DNA from: Alistipes excrementigallinarum
Lineage (GTDB): Bacteria; Bacteroidota; Bacteroidia; Bacteroidales; Rikenellaceae
DNA: 64,000 nucleotides
Reading direction: 5' to 3'
Assembly: GCA_019112825.1 (NCBI GenBank)
Contig: DXIP01000009.1
Coordinates: 62,001-126,000, forward strand
Every line of letters starts with the position of its first letter. Position 1 is the first letter of the stretch. Below are positions 24,060 to 32,872 of the stretch, piece after piece. The position numbers were made by a program, and so were the translations under genes. The notes under the pieces were generated by a model. The model did no database searches. It was not told the origin of the DNA and saw only the letters and a program-made list of their open reading frames with translations.

Positions 24060-27000
24060 TTACTCCTCCTTCTCATTTTTGACCTCTTCCACTTCGGCGC
24101 GAACGGACCACTGCGGATCGGGATCGAGCTCGAGGGGTTTAACCTTCTCCTGAAGGGTTTCGAAGACGATGAACAGCGTCGGTACGAGGATCAGCAGCGC
24201 CAGCGTACCCACAATCATACCGCCTACGACACCCGTACCGAGGGTCGCGTTACCGTTGGCACCGGCACCGGTCGAGAATACCAGCGGGAGCATACCCAGC
24301 ACGCAGGTGAGCACCGTCATCAGAACCGGGCGCAGACGGGCCTTGGCGGCCGATACGGCGGCCTGCGTGAGGCTCATGCCGGCGCGGCGGCGGTCGGCGG
24401 CGTACTCCGTAATCAGGATGGCCGTCTTCGACAGCAGACCAATCAGCATGATGATACCCGTCTGCAGGTAGATGTTGTTCTCGAGACCCATGATTTTGGC
24501 GAGAAGGAACGAACCCATCAGACCGCACGGTACGGCCAGGATGACGGCGAACGGAATCAGGTAGCTCTCGTAGAGGGCGCTCAGGATGAGGTAGATGAAC
24601 AGAAGGCAGATACCGAAGATGATGAGCGTGTTGCTCGTCGTCTGGGCCTCCTCGCGGGTGATACCGTCGAACTCGTAGCCGTAGCCCTTCGGGAGCACCT
24701 GGTCGGCAACCTCGCGGATGGCGTTGATGGCGTCACCCGACGAATAGCCCGAGGCGGCGGTGCCCTGTACCGAGATGGCGTTGTAGAGGTTGAATCGGTT
24801 CAGCACGTCGGAGCTGTAGACCTTCGTCAGTTCGACGAACTCTCCCACGGGCGCCATCTCACCGCTGTCGGTGCGGACGTAGATGTTGTTGAGCGACTCC
24901 ACGTCGAGTCGGTCCTCTGGACGGGCCTGCAGCGTCACGTAGTACATCTTCGAGAAGCGGTTGATGTACGATGCGTACTGGCCGCCGTAGTATCCCGCGA
25001 TGGTCGACAGAATCGTCGAGGGCGAGACGCCGGCACGTTTGGCCTTCGCCGCGTCGATGCTTACCATGTACTGCGGGAAGTTGATGTTGAACGACGAGTA
25101 GGCCCGCTCGATTTCCGGACGCTGGTTGAGTGCGCCGATGAACTGCTGGAAGATGCCGTAGAAGTCGGTGAGCTCACCGCCGGCGCGGTCCTGCAGATAC
25201 ATCGAGAAACCGGACGTCGTACCGTAACCCGAAATCATAGGGGGTGCCACGGCGAAAATCTGGGCATTCTTGATGTCGGCCGTGCGGGCGTAAATCTGAC
25301 CGATGACGGCGTGTACCTCATCCTCGGGATTCGGACGCTCGTCCCAGTTCTTCAGCTTGACGATACCCATGGCGTAGGAGGAACCTGCGGCCGAGGCAAT
25401 CATGTTGAAGCCGGCGGTCTCCATGGCGTTCTCCACCTGCGGAATGTCCGCGATGCGGTTGGCAACCTGCTCGAGCACCTTGTAGGTCTCCTCGAGCGAC
25501 GTACCGGGCGAGGTGGTCACGTTGACCATGATGGTACCCTGGTCCTCGTCGGGCACAAGACCCGTCTTGGTCGAGTTCATCAGCAGTACGAGCGCCGCAA
25601 TGGCGATGGCGAAGGTCGACCACATCAGCCACTTGTGCTTGATGAAGACCATCACGCCGCGCTTGTACTTGTTAATCAGTGCATTGAAAATCGTATTGAA
25701 GGCCTTGCGGAAGCGTGCGGCGAAGTTGTCGCGCATCTCGCCGTTCTCATCCAGGTAGGGCTTCAGCAGCAGGGCGCAGAGGGCCGGCGACAGCGTCAGT
25801 GCGTTGATGGCCGAGATACCGACGGCCACGGCCATCGTAATACCGAACTGCGTGTAGAAGACACCGGACGTACCGCCCATCATGGCCACGGGGATGAACA
25901 CCGCCATGAAGACCAGCGTCGAGGTGATGATGGCAGACGTAATACCCGACATGGCGTCGATGGTGGCCATGTACGAGGATTTGTAACCGGCATCGAAGCG
26001 CGCCTGCACCGCTTCGACCACAATGATGGCATCGTCGACGACCGTACCGATTGCCAGCACCAGCGCGAAGAGCGTCAGCAGGTTGATGGAGAATCCGGCA
26101 ACGGAGAGGAAGGCGAAGGTACCGATGAGCGACACGAAAATCGAGACCGTAGGAATCAGCGTCGAGCGTATATCCTGCAGGAAGACGTATACCACCAGCA
26201 CCACGAGGATGATGGCCTCGATGAGGGTCTTAATCACCTCGTTGATGGAGGCGAAGAGGAAGTCGTTCACACTGTGCAGGTGGGCGATGGCCATGCCCTT
26301 CGGCATGTCGGCCTCCACCTCGTCGAGCAGCTCGTTGATTTGGTTGACGACCTCCGTAGCGTTCGAACCGGCCGTCTGGAAGACCATGGTGCTGACGCCC
26401 GGGTGGCCGTTCGTCTTGCCGACGTAGGCGTAGGACTCACGACCCAGCTCGATGTCGGCGACATCCTTCAGACGGAGAATCGTACCGTCGTCCTGAGCCA
26501 GGATGACGATGTTCTCGAACTCCTCGGGCTGCGTCAGACGACCCGTATACTTCATCGTATACTGGAAGGCGTTCTTCGAGTTCTCGCCCAGCGAACCGGT
26601 CGAGGCCTCGAGGTTCTGCTCGGCCAGCACGGCCGTAATGTCCGAAGGCATGAGGCGGTACTGCGCCATGACGTCGGGCTTGAGCCAGATACGCATCGAG
26701 TAGTCGGCGCCCAGCGTGAAGGCCTCACCTACGCCCGGGATGCGGACGATACGGGGCTCGATGTTGATTTTCGAGTAGTTGGCCAGGAAGCCCTCATCAT
26801 AGGTGTCGTCGGGGCTGTAGAGCGAGAAGATTTTCACCATCGAGGTCTGGCGCTTCATGGTGGTCACACCAATCTGCGTTACCTCGGAAGGCAGCTGTCC
26901 GGTGGCCGTCGAAACCTTGTTCTGCACGTTCACGGCCGCCATGTCGGGGTCGGTGCCCTGCTTGAAGTAGATGGAAATCGAGGCGGAACCTGCGGCGGCG

Positions 27001-27245
27001 GCCGAGGTGATGTAGGTCATGTCCTCCACGCCGTTGATGGCCTCCTCAAGCGGGATGACAACCGATTTCTGAATCGTTTCGGCGCTGGCGCCCGGGTACG
27101 AGGCATGCACCATCACCGTCGGAGGTGCAATGTCGGGATACTGCTCGACCGGAAGCGTGGCCAGGCCGATGATGCCGGCAATGACAATGACGATGGAGAT
27201 GACCGACGCCAGTACGGGCCGTTCTATGAAATTTTTGAGTGTCAT
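24060..27245 (-). CDS. RND multidrug efflux pump, AcrB/HAE1 family
   Basis: The 1061-residue protein begins MTLKNFIERPVLASVISIVI, the standard HAE1 start. It has twelve membrane helices in two halves with two large periplasmic loops. The proton-relay aspartates are in LAIGTVVDDAIIVVEAVQ (TM4), and the second half has LSKTAILITEYAADRR with the TM10 lysine region. Length and motifs match AcrB/MexB rather than metal-type CzcA pumps. It works with the adjacent fusion protein and outer-membrane factor to export amphiphilic compounds such as bile salts or antibiotics; the substrate set is inferred from family. Confidence 0.95.
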   Translation of the reverse strand: MTLKNFIERPVLASVISIVIVIAGIIGLATLPVEQYPDIAPPTVMVHASYPGASAETIQKSVVIPLEEAINGVEDMTYITSAAAAGSASISIYFKQGTDPDMAAVNVQNKVSTATGQLPSEVTQIGVTTMKRQTSMVKIFSLYSPDDTYDEGFLANYSKINIEPRIVRIPGVGEAFTLGADYSMRIWLKPDVMAQYRLMPSDITAVLAEQNLEASTGSLGENSKNAFQYTMKYTGRLTQPEEFENIVILAQDDGTILRLKDVADIELGRESYAYVGKTNGHPGVSTMVFQTAGSNATEVVNQINELLDEVEADMPKGMAIAHLHSVNDFLFASINEVIKTLIEAIILVVLVVYVFLQDIRSTLIPTVSIFVSLIGTFAFLSVAGFSINLLTLFALVLAIGTVVDDAIIVVEAVQARFDAGYKSSYMATIDAMSGITSAIITSTLVFMAVFIPVAMMGGTSGVFYTQFGITMAVAVGISAINALTLSPALCALLLKPYLDENGEMRDNFAARFRKAFNTIFNALINKYKRGVMVFIKHKWLMWSTFAIAIAALVLLMNSTKTGLVPDEDQGTIMVNVTTSPGTSLEETYKVLEQVANRIADIPQVENAMETAGFNMIASAAGSSYAMGIVKLKNWDERPNPEDEVHAVIGQIYARTADIKNAQIFAVAPPMISGYGTTSGFSMYLQDRAGGELTDFYGIFQQFIGALNQRPEIERAYSSFNINFPQYMVSIDAAKAKRAGVSPSTILSTIAGYYGGQYASYINRFSKMYYVTLQARPEDRLDVESLNNIYVRTDSGEMAPVGEFVELTKVYSSDVLNRFNLYNAISVQGTAASGYSSGDAINAIREVADQVLPKGYGYEFDGITREEAQTTSNTLIIFGICLLFIYLILSALYESYLIPFAVILAVPCGLMGSFLLAKIMGLENNIYLQTGIIMLIGLLSKTAILITEYAADRRRAGMSLTQAAVSAAKARLRPVLMTVLTCVLGMLPLVFSTGAGANGNATLGTGVVGGMIVGTLALLILVPTLFIVFETLQEKVKPLELDPDPQWSVRAEVEEVKNEKEE

Positions 27246-27248
27246 GGG

Positions 27249-28463
27249 TTATTCCTCCTTTGCATTTTGGGTTTGGGCGGCAGCCTCTTCCGACTGGGCG
27301 GCCGTCTGGTTCATCTCGGCAGCCTGTCCGTTCTCCGTCGTCTGTGCGGCGGCAGCGGCAGCCTGGCCCTTCGGCACGACGGGCGTACCCTCGCGCATCA
27401 GACCTACGCCCTCGGTGATGATGACCTCACCCGGCGTCAGACCGGCGGTGACGATGTACTCCCGACCGTTCGAAATCTTCTCGACCTCAATCATCGACGA
27501 GGTGGCCTTGCCGTCCACGAGCTTGTAGACGTAGACCTTGTCCTGAATCTCGAAGGTGGCCGTCTGGGGAACGACGATGCAGTCCTTGTAGAGGTTCGGC
27601 ATGATGATGTTGCCGGTGCTTCCGCTCAGCAGCAGACCGTTCTCGTTGGGGAATACGGCACGCAGCTGGACACTGCCCGTCGAGGTGTCAACCACGCCGC
27701 TGATGGACTCCACGCGGCCCGTCTGGTCGTAGACCGTACCGTCGTTGAGCTGCAGCTGCACGTCGGGCATGTTCTTGAGCGTCTCGGCAATCGAGCCGTA
27801 GCGGCGCGTCAGGTTGAGCTGCTGCTTGGCCGTCATCGAGAAGTAGACATACATCGTCGAGTTGTCCGATACGGTGGTCAGCGGCTGGGGAATCGAAGCG
27901 CTGACCAGCGCGCCGACACGGTACGGCAGCGTGCCGACCACGCCGTTCGACGGAGCCTTGACAACCGTATAGGAGAGGTTGTTGGCGGCGTTGACCAGGG
28001 CGGCGTCGGCCTGGGCGAGCTGAGCCTTGGCCGTCAGCAGGCTGTTCTCGGCCGTCGAGAGGTCATACTGCGAAACGACGTTGCGCGAGAAGAGCTCCTT
28101 CTTGCTGTCGTAGGTCAGCTGTGCGGTGGCTACGGCAGCCTTGGCTGCTTCCACATTTGCTTCGGCCGTGCGCAGGGCGGCCTTGTAGGGCACCTGGTCG
28201 ATGATGAAGAGCGTCTGACCCTTGGTCACGCGCTGACCCTCGGTGATGCAGACCTGCGAAATCGTACCCGAGACCTGCGGATAGATGGCGATGTCCTGCC
28301 GTCCCCGAATCGTTGCCGAGTAGTTGGTCGGGATCGTACGGTCGGTCGTGGTGATGGTTTGCACGGAATACTCCGCGGCTCTTTGCTGAGTCGGTGCCTG
28401 TCCGCACGAAACGACTGCCATACAGCAAGCGACGAGCGCTGCCTGTACAAATGTTTGCTTCAT
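27249..28463 (-). CDS. RND efflux membrane fusion protein (AcrA family lipoprotein)
   Basis: The 404-residue periplasmic adaptor has a lipobox (MAVVSCGQ, Cys 20), a biotinyl-lipoyl half motif (IRGRQDIAIYPQVSGTI), an alpha-hairpin (about 85-150), then the beta-barrel and membrane-proximal domains. A low-complexity Ala/Gln tail closes the protein. It is first in the mfp-rnd-omf-tetR operon, 3 nt before the pump gene. A -7 box lies at 28503-28510, in a divergent promoter region shared with an AraC-type regulator. Confidence 0.93.
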   Translation of the reverse strand: MKQTFVQAALVACCMAVVSCGQAPTQQRAAEYSVQTITTTDRTIPTNYSATIRGRQDIAIYPQVSGTISQVCITEGQRVTKGQTLFIIDQVPYKAALRTAEANVEAAKAAVATAQLTYDSKKELFSRNVVSQYDLSTAENSLLTAKAQLAQADAALVNAANNLSYTVVKAPSNGVVGTLPYRVGALVSASIPQPLTTVSDNSTMYVYFSMTAKQQLNLTRRYGSIAETLKNMPDVQLQLNDGTVYDQTGRVESISGVVDTSTGSVQLRAVFPNENGLLLSGSTGNIIMPNLYKDCIVVPQTATFEIQDKVYVYKLVDGKATSSMIEVEKISNGREYIVTAGLTPGEVIITEGVGLMREGTPVVPKGQAAAAAAQTTENGQAAEMNQTAAQSEEAAAQTQNAKEE

Positions 28464-28502
28464 AGTTTCTTCTTATTTTATACTAAAAAACTTTTTCAGG
28501 TG

Positions 28503-28510
28503 CAAAAGTA
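28503..28510 (-). promoter_or_regulatory. Promoter -7 box of the RND efflux operon
   Basis: TACTTTTG on the minus strand matches TAnnTTTG exactly, 39 nt upstream of the fusion-protein start. It is back to back with the regulator promoter at 28599-28606; the 88 bp between them would hold any operators. Confidence 0.6.
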
Positions 28511-28598
28511 TCGTATTCTCCTCCGGTTTATCCTTATATATTGCGAACAGTGTTGGTACTTTTCGGAATAATAAAGTGCGTATATGCTTATTTATCCC

Positions 28599-28606
28599 TA
28601 TTTTTG
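28599..28606 (+). promoter_or_regulatory. Promoter -7 box of the AraC regulator
   Basis: TATTTTTG matches TAnnTTTG exactly, 22 nt upstream of the ATG at 28629. Confidence 0.6.
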
Positions 28607-28628
28607 TTCGAAAAAAGCAACGAACCCC

Positions 28629-29471
28629 ATGCCTGCAACAAATCCCATTGTCACTACCGATACCGAACAATTCGTAGTCGGAGACTCCGATTTGCGCTAC
28701 TTTTACAACTACCCCGCGCGCTGCGAATGCGGAGCCATCATCCTCTGCCGCAGCGGAAATGCCGAGGCGACGGTTAATCTGCGCCGGGGGCGCATCGAGC
28801 CCAATACGATTCTGCTGATGCTGCCGGGCAGCATCCTGATGCTGACAGACGTGTCGGACGATTTCCAGGTCACCTACTGCGCCTATTCGCGAGACATCTT
28901 TGCCGAGGCGAGCTTCCGCATGGAGCCTGCCTTTTTCCGCTTCCTGAGCGAGAATCCGATTTGCTACCCGCACGGGAACGAGAACGGCATCCACATCTGG
29001 TTCGACATCGCCACCTATACTTATCAGGACCGCGAGAACATCTTCCGCAACACGATTATCAAGAATCGGGTCCAGAACATCCTGCTCGAAATCTACGACA
29101 AGCTCCAGCGCTTTGCCGAGCGCGACCGCCCGGCTCCCGGAACGACCAACCGTCAGGCGGAACTCTTTCATCGCTTTCTGGCTCTGGTGCACGACCATTG
29201 CTCTGAGCAGCGCGACGTGGCCTTCTATGCCGACAAGCTCTGTATCTCGACGCGCTACCTGTCGACCATCGTGCAGAACGTCTCGCACTCATCGGCCAAG
29301 GAGCTGATAGACAAGTCGGTCATCCTTGAAATCAAGATGATGCTCCAGTCGACCGACCTCTCGGTGCAGGAGATTGCCTATCGTCTCCACTTCCCCGACC
29401 AGTCCTATCTGGGGCGCTATTTCAAGAAGCATACGGGGGTCTCGCCGACGGGATACCGTCGAAAATCCTGA
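28629..29471 (+). CDS. AraC-family transcriptional regulator
   Basis: The 280-residue protein has an N-terminal sensing region (about 1-165) and a C-terminal AraC HTH pair: DVAFYADKLCISTRYLSTIV and LSVQEIAYRLHFPDQSYLGR, ending FKKHTGVSPTGYRRK. It is transcribed divergently from the RND operon, so it is a likely regulator (probably activator) of the pump, alongside the operon's own TetR. The start at 28629 follows the -7 box by 22 nt; an upstream in-frame ATG at 28584 precedes that box and is rejected. Confidence 0.9.
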   Translation: MPATNPIVTTDTEQFVVGDSDLRYFYNYPARCECGAIILCRSGNAEATVNLRRGRIEPNTILLMLPGSILMLTDVSDDFQVTYCAYSRDIFAEASFRMEPAFFRFLSENPICYPHGNENGIHIWFDIATYTYQDRENIFRNTIIKNRVQNILLEIYDKLQRFAERDRPAPGTTNRQAELFHRFLALVHDHCSEQRDVAFYADKLCISTRYLSTIVQNVSHSSAKELIDKSVILEIKMMLQSTDLSVQEIAYRLHFPDQSYLGRYFKKHTGVSPTGYRRKS

Positions 29472-29536
29472 GCCGTTGCATACCATGCGCTCCCAAACGT
29501 GCGTTTGTTGTATCACAGGACTAAAAGGACAAAGGG

Positions 29537-30544
29537 ATGAAAGTAGTATTTTTCGGAACGCAGCCCTACGACAGGGAGTCGTTCGATACCATTAATAACA
29601 ACGGAGCCTATGGCTTCGATATTGTCTACCACCACAGCCATTTAACCCCCGATAATGCGGTTTTGGCACGCGGAGCCGAGGCCGTATGCATCTTCGTCAA
29701 CGATACGGCCGATGCTGCGGCCATCCGGCGGCTGGCCGACGAGGGGGTGCGGCTCATTGCGCTGCGCTGCGCGGGCTTCAACAACGTCGACCTCAAGGCG
29801 GCGGCCGCGTGCGGCATCGGCGTGGTCCGCGTACCGGCCTATTCGCCCCATGCCGTGGCCGAACACGCCGTGGCGCTGCTGCTGGCGCTCGACCGCAAGG
29901 TGCACCGGGCCTACTGGCGGACGCGCGACGGCAACTTCTCGCTGCACGGACTGCTGGGCTTCGACCTTTACGGCAAGACGGCGGGTGTCGTCGGCACGGG
30001 CCGCATCGCCCGGGCGCTGATTGGCATCCTGAAGGGGTTCGGCATGGAGGTGCTGGCCTACGACATCCGTCCCGACGAGGAGTATGCCCGGACGGCAGGC
30101 ATCACCTACGTCACGCTCGACGAGCTGTACCGCCGCTCGGATGTCATCTCGCTCCACTGCCCGCTGACCGAGCAGACGCGCTACATGATTAACGCCGACT
30201 CGATTGCCCGCATGAAGCCGGGGGTTGTGCTGCTCAACACGGGCCGCGGACAGCTCATCCATACCGAGGCGCTCATCGAGGGGCTGAAGCAGCGGCGCAT
30301 CGGTGCGGCCGGTCTCGATGTCTACGAGGAGGAGGCCGCCTACTTCTACGAGGATACCTCGGACCGCATCATGAGCGACGATGTGCTGGCGCGCCTGCTG
30401 TCGTTCAACAACGTGCTGGTGACCTCGCATCAGGGCTTCTTCACACGCGAGGCGCTTGACAACATTGCCCGCACGACGCTCGACAACATCCGCACCTTCG
30501 CTTCGGGGGCTCCGCTGGTTAATGAGGTGCGCTTCGAAGCCTGA
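29537..30544 (+). CDS. D-2-hydroxyacid dehydrogenase (D-lactate dehydrogenase-like)
   Basis: The 335-residue NAD-dependent enzyme shows VGTGRIARALIGILKGFG (about 150-167), SDVISLHCPLTEQTRYMIN, a TGRGQLIHTEAL catalytic-Arg region and the catalytic His in VTSHQGFFTREAL. Its beginning MKVVFFGTQPYDRESF and length match fermentative LdhA, which reduces pyruvate to D-lactate in mixed-acid fermenters. It follows the AraC gene by 65 nt on the same strand but no functional link is visible. Confidence 0.92.
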   Translation: MKVVFFGTQPYDRESFDTINNNGAYGFDIVYHHSHLTPDNAVLARGAEAVCIFVNDTADAAAIRRLADEGVRLIALRCAGFNNVDLKAAAACGIGVVRVPAYSPHAVAEHAVALLLALDRKVHRAYWRTRDGNFSLHGLLGFDLYGKTAGVVGTGRIARALIGILKGFGMEVLAYDIRPDEEYARTAGITYVTLDELYRRSDVISLHCPLTEQTRYMINADSIARMKPGVVLLNTGRGQLIHTEALIEGLKQRRIGAAGLDVYEEEAAYFYEDTSDRIMSDDVLARLLSFNNVLVTSHQGFFTREALDNIARTTLDNIRTFASGAPLVNEVRFEA

Positions 30545-30683
30545 GTGCCGGGTCGGGATTCGCTTCAAGGTGGCTGCTCCTGTTTTCGTCGGGACGGGCC
30601 CGGCGGCTGCGGGACGACTGCTTTTGGATGCGTTTGAGGCCCGCAGCTCTTGCAACAGAGAAAACCGAATCAATCGAAACGGT

Positions 30684-31217
30684 ATGAAAAAGATACTGGT
30701 GATATCGTCGAATCCGCGTCGGGACGACAACTCCGACACGCTCTGCGCCCGGTTCCGGGCCGGGGCGGCCGAGGCGGGCCACGAGGTGGCCGAGGTGCTT
30801 CTCGGCGACCTTCGAATCGACCCCTGCCTGGGGTGCGGCAACTGCAGCATCGAAGGCGGTGTCTGCCCGCTGCAGGACGATATGGCCCATCTGGCCTCGC
30901 GGATGGTCGACTCGGAGGTCATCGTGCTCGATACGACGCCGCGGGCCTGCGCAATGGGCGGCCCGATGAAGAACTTCATCGACCGCTGCTGTGGCTGCCG
31001 TCACGAAATCCGTGCGAAGGAGTTCTGCATCCTCCTTACGGCTGCGGGGCGGGATGTGTGGCAGGCGGAGCGCACCGTCAATCGGCTGCGTGGCTTTGTC
31101 GGCAGTTTCGACTCTTCGCCTCTGAAAGGGATAGTCTGCGACGCCGCCCGGCAGCCGGGAGCCTCCGGGTCGGAACAGCCCCTGCAGGAGGCCTGCGAGT
31201 TGGGTCGGAGCTGCTGA
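30684..31217 (+). CDS. NADPH-dependent FMN reductase / iron-sulfur flavoprotein-like
   Basis: The 177-residue protein has the flavodoxin-like start KKILVISSNPRRDDNSDTLC and the cysteine cluster PCLGCGNCSIEGGVCPLQDDM, typical of this family. GGPMKNFIDRCCGC then follows, where the MKxFIDR element closes the FMN site. The C-terminus (SEQPLQEACELGRSC) is short for the family. It probably transfers electrons or acts as a quinone/flavin reductase. The start is set at 30684; an in-frame extension upstream overlaps the dehydrogenase gene and lacks family character. A strong terminator follows. Confidence 0.82.
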   Translation: MKKILVISSNPRRDDNSDTLCARFRAGAAEAGHEVAEVLLGDLRIDPCLGCGNCSIEGGVCPLQDDMAHLASRMVDSEVIVLDTTPRACAMGGPMKNFIDRCCGCRHEIRAKEFCILLTAAGRDVWQAERTVNRLRGFVGSFDSSPLKGIVCDAARQPGASGSEQPLQEACELGRSC

Positions 31218-31246
31218 TTGGCAGTCTCTGTCGGACATAACAAAGC

Positions 31247-31293
31247 AAGCCGCCGCAACGGAATTTTGGAACCGTTGCGGCGGCTTCTTTTTT
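31247..31293 (+). terminator. Intrinsic terminator after the flavoprotein
   Basis: A perfect 15-bp stem (31247-31261 with 31272-31286), a ten-base loop and a run of six T at 31288-31293. Confidence 0.88.
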
Positions 31294-31381
31294 GGAGGGG
31301 CGCTACCCTGCTGCTCCTGCCCTTAGGCGGCTTTGGCCGTAGAACCGGCAACCCTGCCGGCAGAGCTGCCCGCCCTGTCGG

Positions 31382-32426
31382 TTACTCTTCGCTGTCTTTC
31401 TTGTCGGGAATGGGATATGGCAGCTCGGCCGCTTTGTCGCCCATCTGCTCGAGATAGGCATCGTACATGTCGAGAATCCAGGCGTCGTTCTCCTCGGCCT
31501 CCTTCTTGTGGACCTTGCCTTCGGAGCCCTTGAACCACTTCTTCCAGAACTCCTTCAGACCGGGATAGCGGTCCTTCATCAGCACCGAGTTGACCAGCAT
31601 GTAGGGATAGACAATCCCTTCGGGGTCGTTGTGGAAGCGGACGCCGTAGTTGGTCTGGAGCGAGCGGCCCATGCCGTTGAATCCCGATGCGACCCAGATT
31701 TTCCACCAGTAGGTTGTGGCGTTCTTACCCACCTTGTCGACGCAGAAGAGCCTCTGCATCGTGTGGTAGCGGCTTGCAAAGTTGGGCCGGGCGAGCGGAT
31801 GCGACTCCCAGCGCAGACCGTCGGGATGGTCCGCCGTGGTCTCCACGTAGTCGATGCTCACCACATCGTCTGCAGTAGTGCGGGGTCATCGGCCACGTAG
31901 GCGGCCACCGACTCGCGGAAGCGCCCCTTGCCCTGACGGCTGGCCGACCCCGCGTCGTAGAACTCCTCCTCGCCTGCCTTGCGCAGGTAGTAGGCCGTGC
32001 GCGAACGGCTCAGCGAGCGGTACTTGACCAGCACCTCGATGCCTCCGTTCGAATCGATGCCGTAGCCCTTCTGTGCGAAGACCCCGACGCAGATGTACGG
32101 CGTCTCGAAGTAGACCCACAGCCAGCCGACCCCGGGTGCAGGAATGAACTTCTGCCGGTGTTCGGGCGCCGTGGCGTGCCAGCAGACCATCGAGTCAATC
32201 TCCTCGTAGCGGTAGACCTCCTTGCTCTTGTCCTTGTAGAAGGCACGACGCAGCAGTTTGACGTCCTGTGCGTGTTTGGGGAGCTTGATGCGGTCTTTTT
32301 CACCGCATTCGATGATGCGTCCGTCCTTGAGATAGATGCGCCCCTGGACGGTCGAGGCGGCGTTTACTGGATTGTAAGGACGCTAAGAAGCGTCAACAGC
32401 GTGATGCGAAAAATCCGGATGTTCAT
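31382..32426 (-). pseudogene. Exported hypothetical protein broken by two frameshifts
   Basis: Three collinear minus-strand segments in three different frames read as one protein. The ATG at 32426 gives a signal peptide (MNIRIFRITLLTLLSVLTIQ) ending at TAA 32366-32364. A second frame continues VNAASTVQGRIYLKDGRIIE through YICVGVFAQKGYGID to AYVADDPALLQTMW at 31858. A third frame then gives VSIDYVETTADHPDG to the end at 31382. Both breaks shift in the same sense, consistent with two single-base deletions. Without them the protein would be about 348 residues; its family is not recognised. TATCTTTA at 32543-32536 could be its -7 box. It may be a real pseudogene, or sequence errors may have broken an intact gene. 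Confidence 0.72.
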
Positions 32427-32691
32427 GGTTTGACGTGTGGTTGGATATCGGGGCGGTCGAGGCGTCGGGTGTGACGGCAGCTCTCTGCAGCTGCGGATGC
32501 ACCATCCGTCTGGGTGCGGCGTTTCGGCCGATACGTAAAGATAGAAAAAATGAGTATTTAGGCAAGCCCGACCCCGCATAATTTTACTGCCGGGCGGTTT
32601 TTGCCGGCCTGCCGCTGCTTTGTCGGGCTTGGCTTTGCGGCTTGGGGATGGTTCTTGCGTGGTGTCGGACCCCACACAACCACTGATGCAG
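32427..32691. other. Spacer with no gene
   Basis: This stretch contains a degenerate -7 box (TATCTTTA, minus, 32543-32536) for the broken gene and GC-rich low-complexity sequence (about 32590-32660) with repeated CCGG and GTCGG words. I see no RNA gene or coding frame. Confidence 0.5.
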
Positions 32692-32732
32692 AAAAAAGGA
32701 GGAGCATCCCCTTTTTCGGGAAAACTCCTCCT
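32692..32732 (-). terminator. Intrinsic terminator of tRNA-Gly
   Basis: On the minus strand an 8-bp stem (32732-32725 with 32704-32697), with weak inner pairing in the loop, is followed by six T (32697-32692). It begins directly after the tRNA 3' CCA. Confidence 0.85.
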
Positions 32733-32734
32733 TC

Positions 32735-32810
32735 TGGAGCGGAAAGCGGGATTCGAACCCGTGACCCTCAGCTTGGGAAGCTGATGCTCTACCGACTGAG
32801 CTATTTCCGC
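32735..32810 (-). tRNA. tRNA-Gly (anticodon CCC)
   Basis: The minus strand folds as a cloverleaf. The acceptor stem is GCGGAAA/TTTCCGC with discriminator T and an encoded CCA (32737-32735). The D-arm contains AGCTCAGTCGGTAGAGC, the anticodon stem is TCAGC/GCTGA with loop TTCCCAA (anticodon CCC), and the T-loop is GTTCGAATC. It reads GGG codons. It has its own promoter (32821-32850) and terminator. Confidence 0.96.
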
Positions 32811-32820
32811 ATTCGGAGTA

Positions 32821-32850
32821 CAAAGATACTCCGATTTTCCGATATTTCAA
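32821..32850 (-). promoter_or_regulatory. Promoter of tRNA-Gly
   Basis: On the minus strand TTG (32850-32848), 19 nt, then TATCTTTG (32828-32821) is a complete Bacteroidota promoter. The predicted start lies a few bases before the mature tRNA 5' end at 32810. Confidence 0.75.
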
Positions 32851-32872
32851 GCATTCCGCGCCGGAATTTTCA

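Noticed and set aside
22839..28571. A very long open frame (about 1910 codons) on the plus strand opposite the efflux operon
   Set aside because: It is a mirror frame of real minus-strand genes with strong codon bias. Its translation is His/Arg/Val/Asp-rich without domains or a signal, and it spans several real gene boundaries.
31858..31870. Programmed ribosomal frameshift in the exported-protein gene
   Set aside because: No slippery heptamer or downstream pseudoknot is evident, and two separate shifts in one gene are better explained by decay or sequence error.
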